Part shown: in pieces, positions 10,211 to 20,255 of the stretch
How the letters are laid out: every line of letters begins with the position of its first letter
How positions within the stretch are numbered: the stretch's first letter is position 1
From: Ostrinia nubilalis
Taxonomy: Eukaryota > Arthropoda > Insecta > Lepidoptera > Crambidae
Direction: 5' to 3'
NCBI RefSeq assembly: GCF_963855985.1
Contig: NC_087104.1
Span: 6,572,001 to 6,636,000 of the forward strand
DNA length: 64,000 nt
Program-made: the position numbers and the translations under genes
Notes under the pieces: model-generated
Databases searched by the model: none
Told to the model about the DNA's origin: nothing
What the model saw: the letters and a program-made list of their open reading frames with translations, nothing else

Positions 10211-11742
10211 TTACCTATATTTTGTCAAGTCAGTATTGAGACATTTGGGACGAATTCTAAAGTCTCTGAAGAGGTGCATTTTGTAACAAAAATGCATCAT
10301 GCGTCTCTATCAACAGCAAAATAAAAAATTGGTCCCTTTCCCCCACCTTCCCATTAATGATCGTTCGAGTTTACCCCGCGGGTAGTCGACGATTTTAATA
10401 GGTGGGTAGGTAGGTACTTACCACTCAAACACGTTTGTTGTCGCACACACACGAGGATCGAAGCCTGATTGTTCGTAGACATGTATCGTAATCTTACCGG
10501 GTAGGCATATCAGAATATAGCTCAAGAAGAAAAGCAATGTTTGTTGTAAATGTGCATGTAGATAATGCTGAACGTAGAGAGATAAAATATTTTTTGTATA
10601 ATTTTAAAAAAAGACTGCCGGGGCCCTGGGGTCTTTAGCATAAAAAGTCACGCAAGCGCACTAACTCTATTTTTTCACTTTTGTGAAATTAAGTAGCTAC
10701 CAACTCTTTAAATGAATTAAGAAGTTAGGTATAAATTCCTACTAGTTCCTACTAGTTAGTACCTATCTACGAATTCAACCGACTCGTTTTTTTTTCAAAA
10801 TGAATTTGACCGTTCGTTTTTTGTCCATAATTTCACGAAGTGACGGTCAGGTCTACGAAAGAACCGGCTTACTCATTGAATACCAAACGAAATTCCTGCA
10901 GAAATTGTTCACTGTATTTTAAACTCGGTTACTTCTGAGAAAATTTACAAAACATTTTCGCCGTTTTATGTTGGATGAGCTACACAAAACATTTATACCT
11001 GCATCTTGGACTACTCTAAATCAATTAATAGTCTTAAGTAGTTCATTTGTTATTAAATAGGATCTAGTTTTCAACTACCTACCTATTTTAATTTAGGTTT
11101 ATGTAAATAGTGGACATCTTGACATGGAATCTTCAATTATTATTTAGAATTAGGTATCTTCCTTGTTGTTTTTGACTCGTTGATGCTCTTTTAAGCTTGG
11201 TTTCCACGAAAGTGCAGAGATGAGATTGGTAATTACATAACCAATCAAATTACGTTTTTATTTATTTCTAATCATTTCTCCGCTTAGCATTGACTCGGAA
11301 ATCTCCTCCTCTCCACTTTGGTTGGAAACCGGGCCTTAAAGACAAAAAACGTGCTCCTGCAGTCGAGACTCAAATATGCCCTGATGATGATGATGATGAA
11401 AGACAAAAATAAGTCTTTATTGAAGGAAACTGGCCGCTCTCCTTGTCTATGGCCCAGAATGCGTGGGGTTGCAGCTAATTGCAAAGTGCAACCATTGTTT
11501 TTCCATGCCCTCCGCGCCTCGGGGCGCAGACCTCGTGCTATGAGATTTTTAATTATTCCACCAGACGAATCTGTAGCTGTGAATAAGAGAACGTTTTCTG
11601 GAAAATTAATCTTTATTTATAGCGCGAACCAAGTGCCGATAATAAATTACCTAGGCTTATTGGGGTTCCTAGGTAGGCATAACTATTATTGAAACAAAAA
11701 GAAATAGCCCGACTGAAAAATTGTAGCTAACATTTTCATAAA
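10211..11742. other. AT-rich spacer, nothing recognised
   Basis: No supported gene or classified repeat. Overlapping small frames on both strands near 11284-11692 have no recognisable product and no splice context. A short run of ATG repeats lies near 11380-11399. Confidence 0.4.
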
Positions 11743-11853
11743 GGCTGAGTGGCACCATCTTATTTTAACCGCGACTATAACCGTAACCGGTGTTTTTGTA
11801 TGGAGTTTGACAAACTTTTGACGTCTGTTAAAGTAAGATAATGCAACCCAGCC
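11743..11853. mobile_element. MITE, GGCTGAGTTGCACC family (copy 2 of 6)
   Basis: 111 bp from GGCTGAGTGGCACCATCTTA to ATGCAACCCAGCC, with internal ACCGGTGTTTTTGTATGGAG and TTTGACAAACTTTTGACGTC. The ends are inverted repeats. No coding capacity. Confidence 0.7.
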
Positions 11854-12358
11854 TTACATTGTAATGAGGCGAAAAGATGTTGAAAATTGATTTTTTTTTT
11901 AAATTTGAATGATCATGGTAACTATGCCATCAAAATATCAAAACACGTTTCGTCAATCGGAATGATTTTGTCTGGTTCGTTGGTTAGATTGATATAAAAA
12001 CTTTTGTTTTAAATACAATTAAAATACGTAGTTCTTTAAAAAATATTTGAGCTTTTTATTTAACACGTGGGTAATTAATTTCACATTTTACTGTAAGCCT
12101 TGTGTACGTTTTTAGATTACCGTTGGCTATAACGAGGATGGATCAGCGGAGTTGTCCACCAGGGGCCATAAATCTCGCTTTCAGTGCCTATTACCTTGTC
12201 AGATCGTTTGTACGGCTTATGTGAATTTATTAAGGCCTATAAATTATATTTTTTCTTGTAAACACTGTTTAGTTATAGGGAGATATTTGACGGAGAACGA
12301 AACGTTTTAGCGAGGTAGGTACGTAGGTATAGATAGATAGAAGGAAATCAAACACCTG
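11854..12358. other. Spacer, nothing recognised
   Basis: AT-rich. A more mixed stretch at 12120-12200 has no matching partner elsewhere in the window. It ends in GTAGGTACGTAGG and AGATAGATAG words next to foldback copy 2. Confidence 0.4.
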
Positions 12359-12423
12359 AATGAGGATCAGTACTGTTGTAGAAAATTCAATAAAACTAGT
12401 ATCTACGTTAATCTTTAAGACAT

Positions 12424-12687
12424 GTCGGCCGTTTGGTGTAGTGGTTCAGAACGGACTACTATGCCGAGAGGTCCCGGGTTCGATTCCCGGCCGGGCAGAA
12501 ATTGAAATGATGAATTTTAATTTCTGTGACGGGTCTGGGTGTGACTATGTATAATATTTATGTATTTAAAAAAAAAAGTATATAAGTAATATATCCGTTA
12601 AGCTAGCACCCATAACACAAGCATTAAGTTGCTTACTTTGGGGCTAGCTGGCGCTGTGTGAAATTGTCCAAAGATTTATTATTTATT
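12424..12687 (+). mobile_element. tRNA-derived SINE inside foldback copy 2
   Basis: The head is tRNA-like with an A-box TGGTGTAGTGGTTC and a B-box GGTTCGATTCC, followed by a body (CACCCATAACACAAGC, GGCTAGCTGGCGCTG) and an ATTATTTATT tail. Copy 3 of the foldback element keeps the empty site (GACATAAGAAAG on the matching strand), so the insert boundaries are precise. No long TSD is visible. The body after the B-box rules out a functional tRNA gene. Confidence 0.8.
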
Positions 12688-13091
12688 ATAAGAAAGATAT
12701 ATCTTTTTGAATTATCTAAATCGGACCATTACTTACGAAGATATTAAGTAATAAACATAGGCCGTTTTTGCCGCTAAAAGTCAACGTACGCAGGGCCGCG
12801 TGACGTCACTATATCCGAATCGAGCGCAGCCGGCGTACTATTGGGATGGAAAATATTTTTTTCCAGCTAAACTATCAGTTTTAGAAAAAAACTTTTAATA
12901 ACATTTATTCATCAAAATAAAGTAACCTATCGACCAGTAATTTTTAAAAATAAAAATTGTGAAAAATAAGTATCGCTATGGCCAAAAACCACATTTTCAT
13001 AGGATTCGATGCAATGCGGAGACGCGGTTGGGGTGAGTGTAACTTAATGATTGTTTGTATTGAACATAATAATGCATAATATGATGCTAAT

Positions 13092-13650
13092 ACCCAGTTT
13101 CTGGCCTGGGGGGGGGAGATTAGTCATACCCAGCTTATAGCCTGGGGGGAGGGGCAAGCCTTACCCAGCTTCTGGCTGGCCTTGGTGGGAGGGGGGGAGA
13201 GGCAAGTCAGACCCAGTTTCTGGCCGGGGGGGTGGGGGGGGTGGGGGGGGGTAAGTCATACCCAGCTTCTGGCCGAGGGGGAGTCATACCTAGCTTATGG
13301 ACTGGGGTCTGGCCGAGGGGGAGTCATACCCAGCTTATGCTTATGGGCTGGGGGGAGGGGCTAGCCTTACCCAGCTTCTGGCCTGGGGGGAGGGGGGGGT
13401 GGTCAAGTCATACCCAGTTTCTGGCATTTCTGGCATGGGGGGGGGGGTGTCATACCCAGCATCTGGCCGAAGGGGAGTCATATCCAGCTTATGCTTATGC
13501 CCTGGGGGGAGGGGCAAGCCTTACCCAGCTTCTGGCCTGGGGGGGGGGGGAGCTAAATCATACCCAAATTATGGCCGAGGGGGAAGTCATGCCCAGCTTA
13601 TGACCTGGGGAGAGGAGGGGGGCGGGGGAGTCATACCCAGCTTCTAGGCT
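13092..13650 (+). repeat. G-rich minisatellite core of foldback copy 2
   Basis: Same unit types as in copy 1, with a different number and order of units and different G-run lengths, so the array has changed since the copies diverged. Frames across it encode GGGASLTQLLAWG-type repeats and are not called as genes. Confidence 0.85.
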
Positions 13651-14355
13651 AAGATTAAATAGATTTCCAGGAGGGAGCAGCTGTCCTTTCCTGCAGCAGC
13701 TGGCCCGCCCATGGGAACGGCGAATAGATAGGTAGGTACGTAGGTTTAACTCAGAAAAACTAAATAACAGGTAGGTATTGCGTGTACATCGAAATGATCT
13801 TCATAGCAATGTCTTGTAGTCTAGGCAGAGTGTATCTGCCTCAGCTATACCTTATTGTTAGAAGTAAATAAATTAATACTTATACATTTTTATATTTTAC
13901 TTGGAAGAAGATATGACTCTAACAACACTTATGAACACTTTATTTGAATAAATCGCCAAATATACCACCGCGGAGACCCCAATCGCGTCTCTGCGTTCCA
14001 TTGAATCTTATGAGCGTATGGATTTTTTGCTTTTTTTTTCACAATTTCTATTTTTAAAAATTACCTATCGATAGCTTACTTTATTCTGATGAATAAATGT
14101 CATTACAAGTTTTTCTCTAAAACTGATAGTTTGGCTAGAAAAAAATATTTTCTATCCACGCAGTACGCTGGCAGCGTTCGGATCGGATATAGTGACGTCA
14201 TCGTCCCCGCGCCGGGCGGTCAGTGAACTTTTTTAGTAATTTGGCCATAACTTCGTCAATTTTTGTCGTAGAACAAAAATTTTTGGACTGTGTATTAAGG
14301 ATTTCTTAGCCCTATAAATCTGCATTCACAGCTAAAAATCGAAATGATCCTCATT

Positions 14356-14975
14356 GGGAGGTATGGGGGATTATAATTAAATGACATGGCAATCACAGTG
14401 GTTAGACACTTTATCGCTTGGTTCTTTGATTGAGTTGTGGTGTGAACAAACCTCTGGAGGAGATCGCCTCCCAGCAATAAGATCGCTCAGTTTGTTCCTT
14501 TCCCTTTTATCGTGTTAGGTAGGTACCTGGTTGTCCCTAATCAGTTTTGTGTGGTGTTAGATATTTACGAAGATGCTTATAAGATGGTAGTTAATAAGTG
14601 ATAATTTTGAAATCACAATGATCTATTTTAAGTTTCTGTCCTTAAAATACTCATTGTTCGGTAAATAGTGAATTTGTCAAGTAGTTTTCGATGTCAGTGT
14701 AGTGTATCGCTTGACCTATAACCTCTGCGAGAGGCTGGTTTTAGCACTGCCTAAAATATCCCCTAAATCAATACTGCAATCTCTGCTAAAGCACGTGTAG
14801 TTTTGCGACTTAGTTACCATTTCGTGCGATACTTTGACTTATCGGATAGAACATTTGATACCACTCACTAATCGATAGACTTATGTACCTTTTGAGAGTT
14901 GTCAAAACAAAACCACCTGAATTTCAAATCCTTATTCCTTGTGAAAAGAATAAAGCTATCAATACAAAATACTAA
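14356..14975. other. Spacer, nothing recognised
   Basis: AT-rich. No supported gene or repeat. Confidence 0.4.
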
Positions 14976-15098
14976 GGCTGAGTTGCATCACCTAACTTTG
15001 ACCATAACTAGTTATAACGATAACCGATGTTTTTTTTTATGGAGTTTGACAGATTTTTGACGTTTGTCAAAGTTAAAGTAAGATGGTGCAACCCAGCC
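14976..15098. mobile_element. MITE, GGCTGAGTTGCACC family (copy 3 of 6)
   Basis: Best-preserved copy: 123 bp with inverted ends GGCTGAGTTGCATCACCT and AAGATGGTGCAACCCAGCC. TAA lies directly outside each end, compatible with a 3-bp PIF/Harbinger-type TSD. Confidence 0.75.
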
Positions 15099-16100
15099 TA
15101 AGTATATCGTAATGACACTTCCTCAATTTCTTTCCGAGACAGGTAGCCAATAACTTTATCTTGGGTATCTTGAAAAATACTGAAATTCAGTAATTCAGTA
15201 TCGTAAAAAACTTCCCTTCTATGATCTGAGTAAAAAACTAACAGAAGCAATATTATATCGCACTTAAGGCTTGGTATTTCTGCTAAAGTAGGTATTTCGC
15301 GCTGTCAAAATCTGCGCGCGCAATACTTCGCCGAAGACAGCGCGCCAAAGAGCTCTCGCGGCTACACAGTATAGAAATACGCAGTTTAGAAATACGCAGT
15401 TGGTTAGGTTAGGTTGACTTCCTTCCGTTCAAGCGTCACACTCACAGCACTTTCTAATACAAATCATATCCAAGTGATACAAATTAAAACAACTTTCAAA
15501 ATTTTTGGGAATATATTTTAGAATCGAATAAATATAGAATATAACTGCCAAAGTAAACACGGTTCAAAGAGGCGTGGCGTCACCCGACCTTCCGGAAGTT
15601 CCGCGCCGGCTAAAAGAATTTCAAGATTACGTCACCCGACCTATCGGTAGATCCTCGGGAGCTTGAGCGATTGGAAAAACATTTTATGATCAGTTACTCG
15701 TAGTAGCGATTATTTAGAGCTTGGATAATAAATTATAGTTGTTGCAATTCACAAAGCTTTGCATGTAGTTAATTACATTAATCAGTACACGCATCAATTT
15801 TGTTCAGTCTTTTTGTTTGTTAATAAATAAAAATATCATACTAAAATTGCATACATATTTGTTTGTATTGGTCTGGATGTTTTCTTTCCATAATTTATGT
15901 AACGTATGTACGGGGCTCTGTATCGAAAATCACTATGAGCAATGAGCATCACACACTGTTACCTGGAGTGCATTACCGCAGCAAAATTTTTATAAATGTT
16001 GTGCTTTAGAGAGTCGAGAGTATAGCAGATAATTAGTCCATCGTGAGCAGAAATTTGTCCACTAATAGCAAAATTCGTTCAAATTATACTTTTAAAGTTA
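15099..16100. other. Spacer, no gene recognised
   Basis: Mixed composition. CGTCACCCGACCT occurs twice (about 15578 and 15631). CCGGAAGT at 15592 is an isolated ETS-type word. Confidence 0.4.
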
Positions 16101-16697
16101 TTGGCTAGAAGATTCTTTTATCTTGCAGCTTAGACCTTTAGCTACAGACCTTAGACAGTATTTTTGAAACATTCTTACGCATGGTGGAGGAAGGGACGCT
16201 CTAGACACTCAAGTCTACAAGGAGTCATAATATGAACTCCAGTTTTAAATCCATTGACATCTGCTGCATCTGCCATCTTTTTGGGTAGAAGATTCTTCCA
16301 TCTTGCAGCGTAGACCTTTAGCTACAGACCTTAGACAGTATTTTTTTGAAAATTCTTACGCATGGTGGAGGAAGGGACGCTCTAGACACTCAAGTCTACA
16401 AGGAGTCATATGAACTCCAGTTTTAAATCCGTTGACATCTGCTGCATCTGCCATCTTTTTGGGTAGAAGATTCTTCCATCTTGCAGCTTAGACCTTTAGC
16501 TACAGACCTTAGACAGTCTTTTTGAAACATTCTTACGCATGGTGGAGGAAGGGACGCTCTAGAGACTCAAGTCTACAAGGAGTCATATGAACTCCAGTTT
16601 TAAATCCGTTAACATCTGCTGCATCTGCCATCTTTTTGGCTAGAAGATTCTTCTATCTTACAGCTTAGACCTTTAGCTACAGACCTTAGACAGTATT
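16101..16697 (+). repeat. Tandem repeat, about 178-bp unit, 3.3 copies
   Basis: Units start at about 16101, 16281, 16459 and 16636 (spacings 180, 178, 177). Each begins TAGAAGATTCTTCCATCTTG, continues ACCTTTAGCTACAGACCTTAG, then GGAGGAAGGGACGCTCTAGA, and ends CTGCTGCATCTGCCATC. The last unit is truncated at about 16697. Units are about 95% alike by eye, so expansion is recent. No gene recognised. Confidence 0.85.
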
Positions 16698-16709
16698 TTT
16701 TATTATTTA

Positions 16710-16889
16710 CTAGCTGACCCGGCGAACTTTGTTCCGCCTTAATGGCAATAAATAAGCAGACTTTTTTTTAATTTCGAACGGGATAAAAAGTATCCTATGT
16801 CCTTCTCCTGGCTCTAAACTACCTCCCTGACAATTTTCAGCTAAATCGGTTCAGCCGTTCTTGAGTTATAAGTGGTGTAACTAACACGA
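16710..16889 (-). mobile_element. Helitron-like non-autonomous element (CTAG end)
   Basis: On the minus strand it ends GGCGGAACAAAGTTCGCC (a stem-loop), then GGGTCAGCTAG, the hairpin-plus-CTRR layout of a Helitron 3' end. The same 180-bp element occurs at 25154-25334 in the other orientation, with AACGGCTGAACCGATTTAGC in its body. The 5' boundary is approximate. Confidence 0.6.
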
Positions 16890-17493
16890 CTTTCTTTTAT
16901 ACAGGGTGTCCCAAAAACAATGGATAACCCTGTAACCATCTATAGGCCTCGCCATGGTCTCCCTAACGTCCAATTTTGACTCCAGTAAAAATATCACCGT
17001 TTTCAAGATTTTTAAGTTTTTGTGCATTTTTAGAAAATTGCCACCTACGATTACTTTTTCTCATGCCATTTCTACAAATGAGGATACTTTTCAATCTAGT
17101 TTTTTTCCTTATCACAAGGGATAGTTGGGCTATCAAAAGAAAAGATTAAAGTTCAACAAACTAGTTTAAAAGTATGAAAATTTTAAGAAATTGCAGAGAA
17201 GAAGGAAAAATTAAATCATTGTCTTGCACTTTTGATCAGCCGTCGTGCAAAAAAAATGTAGGAAGACCATCGTGCCCATTACCATAAAAACTTCCTTGGT
17301 TAATTGAGATTCTAAAAAGGTATCACAAGCCTATGTATTCTGTATTATTTTTATCTTATGGCTACTTGAATAGCAACTAGTATGAAAACTGCAAAAATGA
17401 GTTTTTCTCGTAATAGTTAATCTAGGACTGCATAGTGGCATTAAATACAAATGGATAATTTTTAGCGTAGGAATTTTAATAAAGCAACATTTT

Positions 17494-17719
17494 ATCATCA
17501 TCGTCATCATCATTTCAGCCATAGAACGTCTACTGCTGAACATAGGCCTGTACCCCAATGATTTTCATAATGACCGCTTAGTAGCGGCCTGCACCCAGCA
17601 CCTTCCTGCTTACCTGTATGAGGTCGTCAGTCCACTTTGTAAGTGGACGTCCTACGATGCGCTTTCCGGTACGTAGCCTCCACTTGAACCCTGTTGCCCC
17701 ATTGGCCGTCGGTTCTGCG
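17494..17719 (-). mobile_element. LINE 3' tail in left palindrome arm
   Basis: Minus-strand copy of a lepidopteran non-LTR tail ending in (ATG)n. It carries GGACGTCC, AGTGGACTGACGACCTC and GTGGAGGCTACGTACCGG words, with inverted homology to 17955-18172. Confidence 0.75.
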
Positions 17720-17859
17720 TTTTTGTAATTACTTAATTTTTGTTTTAAACCTTATAAATGTGCCTATAGACAGATACCCGTGATAATACACGGCTCGGAA
17801 ACGTGGATTTTTTGGACAGCGTGCTATGGAAGGGGCTATGCTCGGGTTTCTTCACGAAA

Positions 17860-18172
17860 CCGTATCAGAAATTAGGAGATCCGTAAACGAACTAAAGTCG
17901 CTGACATAGCTCGACGGATCAGCAAGCTGAAGTGGCAATGTGCAGGGCACAGTAGTTTGCCGAACTGAGGCAGCAGGGTCAAAGTGGAGGCTATGTACCG
18001 GAAAGCGCATCGTAGGACGTCCACCTACAAAGTGGACCGACGACCTCATAAAGGTAAGCAGGAAGGTGCTGGATGCAGGCCGCTACCAAGCGGTCATTAT
18101 GAAATCATTGGGGTACAGGCCTATGTTCAGCAGTGGACGTCCTATGGCTGAAATGATGATGATGATGATGAT
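17860..18172 (+). pseudogene. LINE reverse transcriptase C-terminal remnant and 3' tail
   Basis: Broken frames read LKWQCAGH and, in another frame, GRPPTKWTDDL. The latter matches the end of lepidopteran non-LTR reverse transcriptases (RTE- or CR1/Jockey-type; clade not resolved). It is followed by the noncoding tail TTCAGCAGTGGACGTCCTATGG and (ATG)n. Frameshifts and stops make it non-functional. Confidence 0.7.
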
Positions 18173-18758
18173 AAAATGTTGCTTTATTAAAATTCCTACG
18201 CTAAAAATTATCCATTTGTATTTAATGCCACTATGCAGTCCTAGTTTAACTATTACGAGAAAAACTCATTTTTTGCAGTTTTCATACTAGTTGCTATTCA
18301 AGTAGCCATAAGATAAAAATAATACAGAATACATAGGCTTGTGATACCTTTTTAGAATCTCAATTAACCAAGGAAGTTTTTATGGTAATGGGCACGATGG
18401 TCTTCCTACATTTTTTTTGCACGACGGCTGATCAAAAGTGCAAGACAATGAATTAATTTTTCCTTCTTCTCTGCAATTTCTTAAAATTTTCATTTCTTTT
18501 AAACTAGTTTGTTGAACTTTAATCTTTTCTTTTGATAGCCCAACTATCCCTTGTGATAAGGAAAAAAACTAGATTGAAAAGTATCCTCATTTGTAGAAAT
18601 GGCATGAGAAAAAGTAATCGCAGGTGGCAATTTTCTAAAAATGCACAAAAACTTAAAAATCTTGAAAACGGTGATATTTTTACTGGGGTCAAAATTGGAG
18701 ACCATGGCGAGGCCTATAGATGGTTACAGGGTTATCCATTGTTTTTGGGACACCCTGT

Positions 18759-19839
18759 ATATATAGATTTGTGTCAGTGTGCTCTTCTAAAGAGTGTAAG
18801 ACGATTGTACTATTAAAATGTAATTTTAACTCATTGGTTTTGTCTCATATTTGAGATATCATGAGTAGAGTCTTCGTTTAAAAGGATGCGAACGATTTAA
18901 ATTTCAATAGGTAGACAAAATTGATAATTCTTAATGATCAAAAATTTAAGCTTTCTCCAGTAACACTGATATTATTATACTGTGACTCATCAAAGTCATC
19001 ATTGTCAAAAATATTGACAAATCGCGAACTGTCACGGCCAAAAAACTGACACGCGTCCGTCCTCCGTAAGCGCCACCGCGCGACTGATTGAGATTGTCCA
19101 AGCCGTCATGGACGATTTTTTCCACATTTTTTAACATAGTAACTAAATAAGACGCAATATAAAAATTTCATCCGTTAAAAGCCCTCAAGTTATTTCTGAA
19201 CTTTAGTTTAGTAAAAGATTTAGAATCTCAAATCGCTTATTTTAAAAATAAAACCATAAATAGAAAACGAATAGAGGTAACTTTGGGAATATATTCTATC
19301 GAGTCAACTTCATCAAATCGTGTTTCCATCCGTTAATAGCCCTAGAAAATATCCTCAACTATGCCCAATAAAAATCTTAGCCTTTAATTTTACTGTTTAG
19401 TACCTCAAAAATGAAAAATGAAAACCTCATTTTCGCCATTTTCTCTGCTACCCGGCCTTAACTACATTATCTGTAACACTTTTTGACCACACAGTCTATA
19501 AAGTTATTACATACTGTGCAAGAAGTGTGCTGTCAGCACAATTTACACTTTAAACTCGAGGTCTGAATTCAATTTCGAAGTTTCCCAGTTTACAAACTCG
19601 CTGGAACTACAGTGGAAGTGACAATAAATAAATTTAACTCATTTACGTACTTGCTACTGCGTTGCATTAAAGTATCTTCTTTGAAGATTTTTATAAGATG
19701 CTGTATAGAAAAGAAAAGTGAACGTTTGTGTTGGATTTCGTATAAAAAGTCGCCATTCATAGAAAGTACACTCTATATTTACCTAAGTTTTTATAGAAAT
19801 GATTGAAATTACCATGTTAGTGTTGTGTAGGCAGGCCTC
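18759..19839. other. AT-rich spacer, nothing recognised
   Basis: Small frames on both strands have no recognised product or splice context. CATCCGTTAAAAGCCCT (about 19170) and CATCCGTTAATAGCCCT (about 19328) are near repeats. Confidence 0.4.
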
Positions 19840-20255
19840 CTACTCGGTGGTGAAGTGAGACCACGGTCTGGTGAAGATCGCAGGAAACACCTATAACAGC
19901 GTAGGACTGTAGCTCATGTAGGTACCTCTAGCATGAACAACTTTCGTCTTCGAATCGTTTGCGTTTTCGACAATATTCGATACTCAACCTTCGAATTAAA
20001 CGATTATTATTTGACAATTTTGATTCTCAAAATAAGTTTCGTGCAAACATTTCTCATACTAAGTTCACTTTACGATACGTTCACAATTAAGGGCGCTGTT
20101 GTTGGTTTCGTACTAAATCTTTTGATGGCGATTCGAATACACAAACGATTCGAACTCGAAAGTTTTTCATGCTAGCCGTACTGGTCGTGGAAATCCACGG
20201 GGGACCTTCCATCCCTTTATCCAGCAGTGGATAGAAACTGCTGAGTTGTTTACAA
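19840..20255 (+). mobile_element. Degenerate LINE 3' tail split by a MITE
   Basis: Left part GTCTGGTGAAGATCGCAGG and right part GTCGTGGAAATCCACGGGG, then CCAGCAGTGGATAGAAACTG, belong to the same tail family as 57428-57503. They are separated by the MITE at 19931-20172. Confidence 0.6.
19931..20172. mobile_element. TA-flanked MITE, 242 bp
   Basis: Imperfect inverted ends of about 35 bp (GCATGAACAACTTTCG and CGAAAGTTTTTCATGC, each followed inward by TCGAATCGTTTG), flanked by TA on both sides, as in Tc1/mariner-type MITEs. An 80-residue open frame spans almost the whole element. It has no recognised product and is treated as a chance frame. Confidence 0.75.

Larger units (their letters stand above)
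12359..14355 (+). mobile_element. Foldback element with G-rich core, copy 2 (complete)
   Basis: About 2.0 kb including a SINE. Order: left end AATGAGGATCAGTACTG; left outer region with a SINE insert; left inverted arm (about 12741-13036); G-rich minisatellite (13092-13650); unique spacer; right inverted arm (about 13976-14270); right end TGATCCTCATT. The arms are inverted copies of each other at moderate identity (for example GATTCGATGCAATGCGGAGA against GATTCAATGGAACGCAGAGA), and both hold TGACGTCA (12801-12808 and 14193-14200). The outer terminal repeat is only about 11 bp. I could not find a convincing TSD. No protein is encoded. Ends were defined by comparison with copies 1 and 3. Confidence 0.75.
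16911..18758. repeat. 1.85-kb palindrome with 0.8-kb arms and ACAGGGTGTCCC ends
   Basis: The left arm (16911 to about 17715) and right arm (about 17955 to 18758) are inverted copies at high identity by eye, separated by about 240 bp. The outer ends are ACAGGGTGTCCC and GGGACACCCTGT, each next to TAT/ATA. Each arm carries its own copy of a LINE 3' tail, so the inverted duplication included a LINE insertion. Frames in the arms, such as the 94-residue one at 18532-18816, have no recognised product. Confidence 0.85.

Noticed and set aside
12424..12500. Possible tRNA gene
   Set aside because: A- and B-boxes are present, but the sequence continues into a SINE body and tail and the flanking acceptor arm does not pair. 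Called as a SINE head.
15402..15413. TTAGG-like telomeric repeats here and at about 35622
   Set aside because: Only two to three units, too short to be telomeric DNA.
15590..15602. TTCCGGAAGTTCC as a heat-shock element or ETS site
   Set aside because: Spacing of the TTC/GAA blocks is wrong for a heat-shock element, and one ETS word has no supporting promoter context.
16101..16697. Possible CRISPR-like array
   Set aside because: Whole 178-bp units repeat in tandem with no short repeat and unique spacer pattern, and the genome is eukaryotic.
18532..18816. 94-residue open frame in the right palindrome arm
   Set aside because: No recognised product; the opposite arm does not preserve an equivalent long frame; it lies in noncoding repeat sequence.
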